From: Vibrio gigantis
GTDB taxonomy: Bacteria; Pseudomonadota; Gammaproteobacteria; Enterobacterales; Vibrionaceae
Length of the DNA: 64,000 nt
Assembly: GCF_024347515.1 (NCBI RefSeq)
Contig: NZ_AP025493.1
Location: 1,674,001 to 1,738,000 of the forward strand
Reading direction: 5' to 3'
Below the pieces are notes generated by a model. It was not told the origin of the DNA. It worked only from the letters and a program-made list of their open reading frames with translations, and searched no databases. This document shows positions 8,321 through 15,750 of the stretch, in pieces (position 1 is the stretch's first letter; each line of letters starts with the position of its first letter). The translations under genes were made by a program, and so were the position numbers.

Positions 8321-9748
8321 TTAGTTGCCACCGAAACATAGATACTTAATATCCATGTACTCATCGATGCCTTCTTTAGCGCCTTCACGGCCAATGCCTG
8401 ACTGTTTAACCCCACCGAAAGGTGCAACCTCAGTTGAGATCATGCCGTCGTTAATACCAACCATACCGTACTCAAGTGCTTCTGCTACCTTCCACACTTG
8501 GTGGATATTCTGGCTGTAGAAGTAAGACGCCAAACCATAAATAGTGTCGTTAGCCATTTCGATTAGCTCTTCATCGCTGTCGAATTTCATAACCGGGGCG
8601 ACAGGGCCAAAGATCTCTTGTTGAACGATGTCCATATCGTGCTTCACGTCCTTGAGAATGACAGGCTGAATGAACAAACCCGCAAGCTCTTGCGTTGGGG
8701 TGACAGGTTGGGCACCTTGTTCAATGGCGCGATCAATCAAACCTTGGATGTTCTGTTTTGCTCTTTCACTGATCACAGGGCCAATGTTGACGTCCGCGTC
8801 CAAGCCGTTGCCAATTTTGAGTTGCTGCACCGCTTGGTCGAATTTAGCCACAAACTCATCGTGTACTTTGCTATGAATATAGAATCGGTTAGCACAAACA
8901 CAGGTTTGGCCTGCATTACGGAATTTCGAAGCCATTGCGCCTTGAACTGCAGCATCGATGTCCGCATCGTCAAACACGATAAACGGAGCATTGCCGCCAA
9001 GCTCCATCGAGGTACGTTTGATGCCTTTTGCCGCTTGAGCCATCAAGATACTGCCAACACGGGTAGAGCCTGTAAAAGAGATCTTCTTGATTAATGGGTG
9101 TGATGTGAATAGCTCGCCAATTTGTTCTGGGCTGTCACCCAATACCACTTGAAGCAGATCTTTAGGAACACCCGCTTGGTAAGCCAGCTCAACAACAGCA
9201 AAAGCAGAAAGTGGCGTTTCGTCAGAGGGCTTCACAATAAAACTACACCCAGCCGCTAGAGCAGGTGCAGCCTTACGAGTGATCATCGCAATCGGGAAAT
9301 TCCACGGTGTGATGGCACATGCTACGCCAATCGGCTGCTTGATTGTCACTAAACGCTTATCCCCAGCGGTACTTGGAATCGAGTCACCATAAGTGCGCTT
9401 GGCTTCTTCGGCGAACCATTCAATAAAGCTTGCACCATAAACTACTTCGCCTGCAGCTTCTGCCAATGGCTTGCCTTGTTCAATCGTCATTAAGTGAGCA
9501 AGGTCGTCCTTGTTTTCAATGAGCAGTTGATGCCAAGCTTTTAGTATCGCAGCGCGAGATTTAGCCGGAATTTTCGCCCACTCTTTTTGCGCAATATGAG
9601 CTCGCTCGATAGCACTGTCCAATTCTGCCTCAGATGAGATAGGCGCATGTCCAATAAGCTCACCCGTTGCTGGATTGGTCACGGCAACCGCGTTATTCGC
9701 TTCTGTCACCATAAAAGAGAGTAAGCGCTGGTTATTAATTTCTAGCAT
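8321..9748 (-). CDS. Aldehyde dehydrogenase, succinate-semialdehyde dehydrogenase (GabD)-like
   Basis: The 475-residue NAD(P)-dependent aldehyde dehydrogenase shows the Rossmann motif TPWNFPIAM, nucleotide-binding FTGSTRVG, the general base Glu in MELGGNAPF and the catalytic Cys in AGQTCVCANRFY. The CVC pair is typical of GabD-type enzymes. The gene follows the IclR regulator on the same strand (gap 94 bases), opposite to the pta and xsc direction. Inside a taurine island its substrate could be sulfoacetaldehyde or another C2-C4 aldehyde rather than succinate semialdehyde; sequence alone does not decide. Compared with E. coli GabD the N terminus is slightly shorter and slightly divergent. Cytoplasmic. 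Confidence 0.88.
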   Translation of the reverse strand: MLEINNQRLLSFMVTEANNAVAVTNPATGELIGHAPISSEAELDSAIERAHIAQKEWAKIPAKSRAAILKAWHQLLIENKDDLAHLMTIEQGKPLAEAAGEVVYGASFIEWFAEEAKRTYGDSIPSTAGDKRLVTIKQPIGVACAITPWNFPIAMITRKAAPALAAGCSFIVKPSDETPLSAFAVVELAYQAGVPKDLLQVVLGDSPEQIGELFTSHPLIKKISFTGSTRVGSILMAQAAKGIKRTSMELGGNAPFIVFDDADIDAAVQGAMASKFRNAGQTCVCANRFYIHSKVHDEFVAKFDQAVQQLKIGNGLDADVNIGPVISERAKQNIQGLIDRAIEQGAQPVTPTQELAGLFIQPVILKDVKHDMDIVQQEIFGPVAPVMKFDSDEELIEMANDTIYGLASYFYSQNIHQVWKVAEALEYGMVGINDGMISTEVAPFGGVKQSGIGREGAKEGIDEYMDIKYLCFGGN

Positions 9749-9842
9749 GTGATTCCTTCTCGATGATTACTTAACACGTGTTGGTGCTGTTATTGAGTTG
9801 ATGTCTATGGCAGTGCTGATGATTCGCTTGAGCCTGCCAAGG

Positions 9843-10631
9843 TTATTCTTGCGTCCAGTTGTCTGCTTCTATCTTCGCCAGTGCTTTCGCAGCTTTTTGT
9901 AGAGCAGGTAGGAACTTGATCGCCTCGTCCGGCTTTACTCGAATCACAGGTGCTTGAATTGCTAAGCCGAGATTGGATTGGCCCGTAGGCGATGGAATGA
10001 GTACCGCAATACACACCAAACCCGGCAGAAACTCTTCGTCATCAATCGCAAAGCCTTGGATCTTCGCTTCTTCGATGTCTTGCTCTAACACAGAGTAGTC
10101 GGTGATGGTTTTGACTGTGTACTGAGTCAGTGGCACGTTTTCAATCAGTCTTCTGCGCTGTGATTTCGACATGTGAGCCAAAAACAGTTTACCTGTCGCA
10201 GAGCAGTGAACAGGAACACGAGAGCCGGGTTGCAGGTGGAAGCGAAGTGGCGCTTCGGTCTCTGCACGGTCAAGGTAGATGATCTCACCGCTCGATAGTG
10301 CGGTTAGGTTGCAGCTTTCGCCGACTTCCGCTCGAAGGTTTTCGAGAATCGTGCGTCTAGCACTGTGCATGGTGCTGTTGAACAGAAGGTTTTCAGCGAG
10401 CTTCCTGAGTCGAATGCCAGAGCTGTAATGCTTTTCATCACCGTCTCTTTGAATGATGCCTGCGGATTCTAATTGTTGCAGCATACGGTGCAGAGTAGGT
10501 TTCGGTAATCCGGTTTCTTCGACGAGCCCTTGAAGGGAAATAAACTCGTCTTTTTGCGCTATCACCTCTAATAGTGCAAAAAGTCGGAGAGTGGGCGTAT
10601 CTCCTTGAACTTGTGGTGTTTCTGTTTGCAT
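9843..10631 (-). CDS. IclR-family transcriptional regulator of the taurine island
   Basis: The product is 262 residues from the ATG at 10631; an ATG 15 codons upstream (10676) keeps the frame but the added residues do not resemble the family. The N-terminal winged helix covers about residues 14-70 (FISLQGLVEETGLPKPTLHRML). The rest is the effector domain with RFHLQPGSRVPVHCSATGKLFLA and the conserved C-terminal GLVCIAVLIPSPTG segment. It is divergent from pta and followed by the aldehyde dehydrogenase, so it probably governs both. Candidate binding motifs GGAACAATT lie before pta and xsc. IclR members can be activators or repressors; the ligand might be taurine, sulfoacetaldehyde or acetyl phosphate. 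Confidence 0.9.
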   Translation of the reverse strand: MQTETPQVQGDTPTLRLFALLEVIAQKDEFISLQGLVEETGLPKPTLHRMLQQLESAGIIQRDGDEKHYSSGIRLRKLAENLLFNSTMHSARRTILENLRAEVGESCNLTALSSGEIIYLDRAETEAPLRFHLQPGSRVPVHCSATGKLFLAHMSKSQRRRLIENVPLTQYTVKTITDYSVLEQDIEEAKIQGFAIDDEEFLPGLVCIAVLIPSPTGQSNLGLAIQAPVIRVKPDEAIKFLPALQKAAKALAKIEADNWTQE

Positions 10632-10750
10632 AAAGTGATTCATCCTTGCGATATGTCTATGTGTAAGAGTGTACATACCAAATCAATATTCTTCAATTAT
10701 CTGAATAAAATTTGACCTTTTTTATTATTTCAATTATATAAATATAAATT

Positions 10751-10766
10751 ATGGAACAATTAATCT
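10751..10766 (+). promoter_or_regulatory. Candidate operator, GGAACAATT motif before pta
   Basis: ATGGAACAATTAATCT lies 20-35 bases before the pta start in the iclR-pta intergenic region. The same GGAACAATTxAT core occurs, inverted, before xsc at 15620-15633. A shared site in front of two taurine-pathway genes suggests a common regulator, with the adjacent IclR protein the first candidate. The site assignment is inference. Confidence 0.35.
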
Positions 10767-10785
10767 CAATAAATGGAATTTTAAA

Positions 10786-11904
10786 ATGAAAGCAATTGAA
10801 CGGATTATTGATAAGGCGCACCTAGATCGTAAGCGTGTGGTGTTGAGTGAAGCTGAAGACCCTCGTGTACTCAAAGCGGCACGATTAGCGATAGATAAAC
10901 AGCTCGCTTATATCACGCTGGTGGGCGATGAAAAGGCGATTATCGAAGCCGCGCAGCTGCATCATATTAACCTTGCAGGCATTCATATTGTTTCACCACA
11001 AACATCTGCACTTAAAGCCGTGTTGGCTGAACGGCTCTATGAGTTAAGAAAAACGAAAGGCATGACTTATGAAGATGCATTGGAGAAGGTCAAAGATCCA
11101 CTGATTTGTTCCAACTTGATGGTGAGAGCAGGGCTGGTCGATGGCACAGTAAACGGTGCGGTTTATACCACTTCAGATGTGGTGCGAGCTGCGCTGCAGA
11201 TCATCGGCCCGGCACCAGACAGTGAATTGGTATCGAGCTTCTTTCTGATGATGTTGTGCGAGCCTTTCCATAATCTTAAAGGCGGCATGATTTTCAGTGA
11301 TTGTGGCTTGGTGATTAACCCCAATGAAACTGAACTGGCCTCCATTGCGGTAGCGGCATCAAACAGTGCTCAAACGTTGCTTATGGAAGAGCCGAAAGTG
11401 GCAATGTTGTCATTTTCTACCAACGGTAGTGCTAAACACGAATCGGTCGATAAGGTTCGCAATGCCGCTCAGTTAGTGAAACAGCGTTGTCCCGGAATAG
11501 CCGTCGATCAGGACGTTCAACTCGATGCTGCGATTGTCACTGAAATTGCGGCGAAAAAGTTGCCCGATTCAGAGGTTAAGGGCGAATCAAACGTGTTGAT
11601 ATTCCCCAACTTAGAATCAGGCAATATCGGTTACAAGCTTGCTGAAAGGTTAGGTGGCGCGGTCGCAATTGGTCCGTTGTTGCAAGGGCTGAATCAACCT
11701 GCCAATGACTTATCCAGAGGGTGCAGCGCCGAAGATATCTTCAATGTAATCGCGGTGACTGCCGTGCAAGCACAACAATGTAAAACGGCAAATCCAACGG
11801 CGGATGTTGAATCTGATGCTAAAGAAGTTCCAGAAGATCAAAACGCTTCAGAAGATCAAAAAGCTGAAGAAAGAGAAGAATCAGAATTTGAGTTTAGATA
11901 CTAA
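10786..11904 (+). CDS. pta: Phosphate acetyltransferase, short single-domain form
   Basis: Converts acetyl phosphate and CoA to acetyl-CoA. The catalytic domain of about 330 residues has the family signatures RVVLSEAEDPRVL near the N terminus, SSFFLMM, SDCGLVINPN and the C-terminal NIGYKLAERLGGA-AIGPLLQGL block. It lacks the N-terminal regulatory domain of the 700-residue housekeeping Pta. This short type accompanies xsc in many sulfonate degraders, where it processes the acetyl phosphate Xsc makes. The last 35 residues are an unusual acidic tail with three near-repeats (PEDQNASEDQKAEEREESE) that does not belong to the fold. Start at 10786 follows a weak TGGAA. A TSUP exporter gene follows 57 bases later. 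Confidence 0.93.
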   Translation: MKAIERIIDKAHLDRKRVVLSEAEDPRVLKAARLAIDKQLAYITLVGDEKAIIEAAQLHHINLAGIHIVSPQTSALKAVLAERLYELRKTKGMTYEDALEKVKDPLICSNLMVRAGLVDGTVNGAVYTTSDVVRAALQIIGPAPDSELVSSFFLMMLCEPFHNLKGGMIFSDCGLVINPNETELASIAVAASNSAQTLLMEEPKVAMLSFSTNGSAKHESVDKVRNAAQLVKQRCPGIAVDQDVQLDAAIVTEIAAKKLPDSEVKGESNVLIFPNLESGNIGYKLAERLGGAVAIGPLLQGLNQPANDLSRGCSAEDIFNVIAVTAVQAQQCKTANPTADVESDAKEVPEDQNASEDQKAEEREESEFEFRY

Positions 11905-11961
11905 GGCTCACACTTAAAGCTCGCACTCATACTAAGTAAAAACACCTAATTAGGATTGCTA

Positions 11962-12729
11962 ATGGAGTTACCTGTTTTACTCGCCATTCTTGCCACCATT
12001 GCGGTAGGTACCTATTTCCAAACAGTCACGGGGTTTGGACTCGGCATTATCGTGATTGGTCTTACGGTCAGCCTTAATCTGGTTTCGTTGCCCGTGATTG
12101 CCGCCGTGGTCAGTATCGTGACCTTGTTTAATTGTTTGGTCGCGTTGATGGGCAAGCCACTGCTTGGGGAACTCAAAATTCTGGTGGTGTTAGTGATTGG
12201 TATTATCCCCGGTGTGTCGTTGGGAGTGTTTTTACTGGATGAGTTGACTGAGTCGGCAACGCATATCCTGCGAGGGTTATTGGGGGCAATGGTGTTATTC
12301 GCAGGTCTGAGCTTTATGTTCAAACCAAAAACCAGAAAAGACCGCTCGGCAACCGTGTCTTTCTTGTTGTCTGGCTTTAGTTCTGGGCTCGCAGGAGGGC
12401 TGTTTGGGATGGCGGGCCCACCGATTGTTTATCATCTCTATCGACAGCCTTTTACGCTCGATCTGGTGCGGAGCACACTGTTGATGGTGTTCGCTTGTAC
12501 GTCGATGTCTCGTACCGTCAATGTCTACGCAGCAGGTGACATGGATGCGAGCATACTGTGGTTGTCTGCTATTGCTGTTCCCTTGGTGGCGCTTGTGACT
12601 ATGTTTGCTCGGCGCTTTCCGCCGCCGTTGTCGAATGACCAACTCAGGAAGTTGGTATTTATGGTGTTGATGTTGATTGGTGGGTATTTGATGGCTGTTT
12701 CTGCATGGTCGTTGCTTGGCTCTTCCTAA
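11962..12729 (+). CDS. TSUP (TauE/SafE) membrane exporter, probable sulfite exporter
   Basis: The 255-residue integral membrane protein has about eight hydrophobic segments. It shows the TSUP hallmarks: an N-terminal GTYFQTVTGFGLGI and an internal-repeat GLAGGLFGMAGPPIVYHLY. In taurine gene clusters members of this family are thought to export the sulfite released by Xsc, which fits its place directly after pta. The start at 11962 has TAGGA seven bases upstream; a TTG two codons earlier is unlikely. It ends at a shared terminator facing the VWA gene. Substrate is inferred from context, since other TSUP proteins move sulfoacetate, thiosulfate or other anions. Confidence 0.85.
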   Translation: MELPVLLAILATIAVGTYFQTVTGFGLGIIVIGLTVSLNLVSLPVIAAVVSIVTLFNCLVALMGKPLLGELKILVVLVIGIIPGVSLGVFLLDELTESATHILRGLLGAMVLFAGLSFMFKPKTRKDRSATVSFLLSGFSSGLAGGLFGMAGPPIVYHLYRQPFTLDLVRSTLLMVFACTSMSRTVNVYAAGDMDASILWLSAIAVPLVALVTMFARRFPPPLSNDQLRKLVFMVLMLIGGYLMAVSAWSLLGSS

Positions 12730-12746
12730 ACCATTCTCGACAAAGG

Positions 12747-12778
12747 AGGCTAGTGATTCGCTAGCCTAAGCCTTTCTG
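12747..12778. terminator. Stem-loop between convergent TSUP and VWA genes
   Basis: AGGCTAG (12747-12753) pairs with CTAGCCT (12761-12767) around a seven-base loop, followed by a T-rich tract on the plus strand. Probably ends the pta-TSUP transcript. Confidence 0.6.
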
Positions 12779-12779
12779 T

Positions 12780-14501
12780 TTAAACACGCTTTAGCATCTC
12801 AAAGATACTCCTAGACAACCCAAATAAGCAGCTCTCCTGCACATCTAAAGTGATGTTACTTCGGTAGTACGGGCTTAAATCGACGCCCATCCCCACTCCA
12901 TGAATTTCGATACTGTTTTTGATCGACTCGCGCTCAATCACTTGTTTGAGGTGGTTATCCAAATAGAACTGATCATTGGCTGTGCTGGTGGCGGTATCCA
13001 TCGGGCAGCCGTCTGAGAACACAATCAAAACCTTTCGCTGTGCGCTATGTTGCTGCAAGCGCTGGCTAGCGAACTGAACCGCTTCACCATCAATCCCTTC
13101 TTTAAAGATGTCTGCTTTGCGAAGGCTCGCAATGCCAAGACGAGAGCGCCTCCAATGGGTATCAAAATCCTTAAACACTATGTGTCGAACCTCGTTTAAA
13201 CGGCCTGGGTGTTCCGGTTGACCTTGCTTGAGCCACTGTCGATAAACCTTGCCACCATTCCAGTTGTTGGTGGTGAAGCCGATAATCTCGAAAGGGATGT
13301 TGGCTAGCCCGACGGATTTGAGAATCGTATCCATCAGTAGACTGAGCTTGTGACTGTGTTTTTGCATTGAGCCTGAGCAGTCCATTAGAAATGTGATGGC
13401 ACATTGATGAGATGCGCCAATGTCAGGTTGATAGAAGACAGCACGATCCAACGGTGATGTGATGAGTTTGGTGATAGTGGTGGCGTTGACGATGCCTTCT
13501 TCCAAATGATCCTGACGTCGATTCCTTTGGGGCGTCGCAACAAAGCTGGTGAGCATAGCGGCTAAACGGCGGGTGTTCACTTGTCTCGCCATAATGTCAT
13601 CGGTGAGCTTTTGCCTAAGCTCGAGTAACAGGGCGCGCCTGACGAGTTTATCTGCGGCAACCACTTGGTCAAATTCTGAATTAAAGACCTGATAATTGGC
13701 GCCCGACAGTTCAAACACCTTACTACTACCCGTGATATCGGTATCGACGTCTTCATCTTGAATGTCGCCATCAACGATAAGGGCAAGCTGCGCGAGGATC
13801 TTGATGTCTTCTTCAACCGTTGGCGTGGTTGAGCTATTACTCTCTTGCTCTTGGTTGATGAGCTCTTGCGCTAAAAAGGCCAGTTCATTGGCGCAGTGAG
13901 CAAATTGCTGTTGGTTTGCTCGATGTTCCTTCAAGCGCTTCAGACTGCTTCCGAAAATAGGCACGATGCCCGCACGAGTTGATTCAATGGTTTCAGCAAT
14001 CGGTTCAGAAACGGGAACACCGGTTAACCGAGTATGGATGACCTGCATCAGCGTGAACAGCAACATGCCGATTCGTGATTCGGTAAAGCCATTCTGATGA
14101 TATTGATCGCTCCAATACGTAAAGTTGAACTGAATGCTCTTAATCACGCCTTTTAGATAAAGCGGAACTTGCGATTCGATTCGTACTTGTTCGCAGAAAT
14201 CATATAACAGACGTTCGACTTCGTTTTTTGGTCGTAATGAATAGTGAAGATCAGTATCTGACAACAATAGTCTCAGTGCCGATGAATCGATCTTGCCTTG
14301 CATTGAGAGCTTGCTGTTTGTTAAATCATGGCGAGAAACAAAGGTGAGATCGTTGGTGTGTGCAGACTGATAATAGCAGGGTCTATTACCGTTATAGAGA
14401 CGCTCTCCCCGATAATTCAGGTTCAATTCACCACTGATCGCTCTAGCGACAGACACACCAAGGTCGAGGATCTTTTTCTGCTGAGAAGAAACATTGGCCA
14501 T
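12780..14501 (-). CDS. VWA-domain protein, CobT-like partner of the AAA+ protein
   Basis: The 573-residue protein has a long N-terminal region of unknown fold with an acidic stretch near residues 230-250. A C-terminal von Willebrand A domain follows, whose metal-ion site reads DCSGSMQ (about residue 367) with later T and FSDGCPMD positions. This architecture is that of CobT and of NorD/CbbO-type partners of MoxR AAA+ proteins. It starts three bases after the stop of the AAA+ gene, so the two are translated as a pair. No cobN-type large subunit or cobalamin biosynthesis gene is nearby, so a cobaltochelatase role is not supported. Assembly or activation of a nearby enzyme is the likelier type of job. 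Cytoplasmic, without membrane segments. Confidence 0.8.
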   Translation of the reverse strand: MANVSSQQKKILDLGVSVARAISGELNLNYRGERLYNGNRPCYYQSAHTNDLTFVSRHDLTNSKLSMQGKIDSSALRLLLSDTDLHYSLRPKNEVERLLYDFCEQVRIESQVPLYLKGVIKSIQFNFTYWSDQYHQNGFTESRIGMLLFTLMQVIHTRLTGVPVSEPIAETIESTRAGIVPIFGSSLKRLKEHRANQQQFAHCANELAFLAQELINQEQESNSSTTPTVEEDIKILAQLALIVDGDIQDEDVDTDITGSSKVFELSGANYQVFNSEFDQVVAADKLVRRALLLELRQKLTDDIMARQVNTRRLAAMLTSFVATPQRNRRQDHLEEGIVNATTITKLITSPLDRAVFYQPDIGASHQCAITFLMDCSGSMQKHSHKLSLLMDTILKSVGLANIPFEIIGFTTNNWNGGKVYRQWLKQGQPEHPGRLNEVRHIVFKDFDTHWRRSRLGIASLRKADIFKEGIDGEAVQFASQRLQQHSAQRKVLIVFSDGCPMDTATSTANDQFYLDNHLKQVIERESIKNSIEIHGVGMGVDLSPYYRSNITLDVQESCLFGLSRSIFEMLKRV

Positions 14502-14504
14502 GGT

Positions 14505-15488
14505 TTACGACTCCGACTGCGCATAACTCTGAGTAGGCGTTTCTAGGGCCTCACCAAAGCAGCGGAAGTAATATTCGCTTACCAACTCTTTCTCTTCATC
14601 TTCACAACGGTTTAGGAATGAAAGCCTAAATGCCGTGGCTACGTTATCGAATATTCGGATATTTTCGGCCCATGTGATCACGGTTCTCGGAGACATTACC
14701 GTCGACAGATCGCCTGCTCTAAAACCATTTCGAGTTAAACTAGCGGTTGCGATCATTTTCTCTACTAACTGCTGACCACTTTCACTGTTCAGCTCTGGGC
14801 GCTTTGATAACACGATCTTGGTTTCATGTTGCGGATCTAAATAGTTAAGCGTGGCGATGATGTTCCATCGGTCAAGTTGGCTATGGTTAAGTACCTGAGT
14901 ACCGGAATACAACCCCGAGAAATTGCCCAACCCCAACGTGTTACAGGTAGCAAATAGGCGGAAAGAGGGGTGAGGCGTGATCACTCGGTTTTGCTCTAAA
15001 GAGGTGTATTTGCCGTCTTGCTCTAAGAGTTGTTGGATCACAAACATCACATCTGGTCGTCCTGCATCGTATTCATCTAAGACCAGAGCTATGGGTTGCT
15101 GGATACTTTGCGGAAGAATGCCTTCTTTAAACTCTGTCACCTGCATGCCATCTTTAATGACGATGCTGTCTTTTCCTATGAAATCCAATCGGCTTAAGTG
15201 CCCGTCTAGGTTGATCCTCAAACATGGCCAGTTCAATCTCGCGGCGATTTGTTCAATGTGAGAAGACTTGCCCGTTCCGTGTGTACCTTGTATCAGCGTG
15301 CGTCGATTGGAGGTGAACCCCGCCAATATCGCTAGCGTTACTTCGGGGTCAAAACAGTAGTTAGGATCGACCTTGGGTACATATTCGCCCACATGTTCAA
15401 ATGCCATCACGGTTAGGTTGCTGTCGATCCCAAAACACTCTCTCACACTTACAGGCTGTGTTGGTATCAATTGCGCCTCTTTCATCAT
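14505..15488 (-). CDS. MoxR-type AAA+ ATPase, CobS-like
   Basis: The product is about 327 residues from the ATG at 15488, which has AGAGGG four bases upstream; an in-frame GTG at 15512 lacks support. It shows Walker A GTHGTGKSSHIEQ, Walker B ALVLDEYDAGRPDV, sensor 1 FATCNT and an arginine-finger region near SQLDRW. The sequence is closest to CobS and related MoxR ATPases, which power remodelling or metal insertion with a VWA partner, encoded directly downstream. It is divergent from xsc (262 bases apart). The pair sits inside the taurine island facing the TSUP gene; no direct link to taurine metabolism is known to me. Confidence 0.85.
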   Translation of the reverse strand: MMKEAQLIPTQPVSVRECFGIDSNLTVMAFEHVGEYVPKVDPNYCFDPEVTLAILAGFTSNRRTLIQGTHGTGKSSHIEQIAARLNWPCLRINLDGHLSRLDFIGKDSIVIKDGMQVTEFKEGILPQSIQQPIALVLDEYDAGRPDVMFVIQQLLEQDGKYTSLEQNRVITPHPSFRLFATCNTLGLGNFSGLYSGTQVLNHSQLDRWNIIATLNYLDPQHETKIVLSKRPELNSESGQQLVEKMIATASLTRNGFRAGDLSTVMSPRTVITWAENIRIFDNVATAFRLSFLNRCEDEEKELVSEYYFRCFGEALETPTQSYAQSES

Positions 15489-15619
15489 ATTTCCCTCTAT
15501 ATAGCTCATCACTTGTCGCTGCTATCGCGATATGTCATCGATTATTAACAGCTCCTCTTACGTTAATGGCACTTTTTGTACGAAAAACTACCAATAATGT
15601 GATCCAGTTTTATTAATTA

Positions 15620-15710
15620 GAATGAATTGTTCCAATTTAGCATAAAAAGTTGACGCGCAAAAAATCTACTACTAAGGTGAAATTGAATTCGAAAAAGAGA
15701 CAATTCATTC
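15620..15710 (+). promoter_or_regulatory. Inverted repeat pair in the xsc promoter region
   Basis: GAATGAATTGT (15620-15630, continuing TCC) and its exact reverse complement ACAATTCATTC (15700-15710) lie 70 bases apart between the divergent AAA+ gene and xsc. Read on the minus strand the first copy is GGAACAATTCATTC, sharing GGAACAATT with the site before pta. Two opposed copies suggest a two-site operator with possible looping. Confidence 0.45.
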
Positions 15711-15750
15711 CGAAAAATGAAATTTTGGTTAACTCAAGGAGAATGGAAGA

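Noticed and set aside
8618..9094. Plus-strand open frame of 158 codons
   Set aside because: Antisense to the conserved core of the aldehyde dehydrogenase; no family features.
12780..15488. Cobaltochelatase CobST for cobalamin synthesis
   Set aside because: No cobN or other cobalamin biosynthesis gene is present and the neighbours are taurine genes; only the MoxR/VWA architecture is supported.
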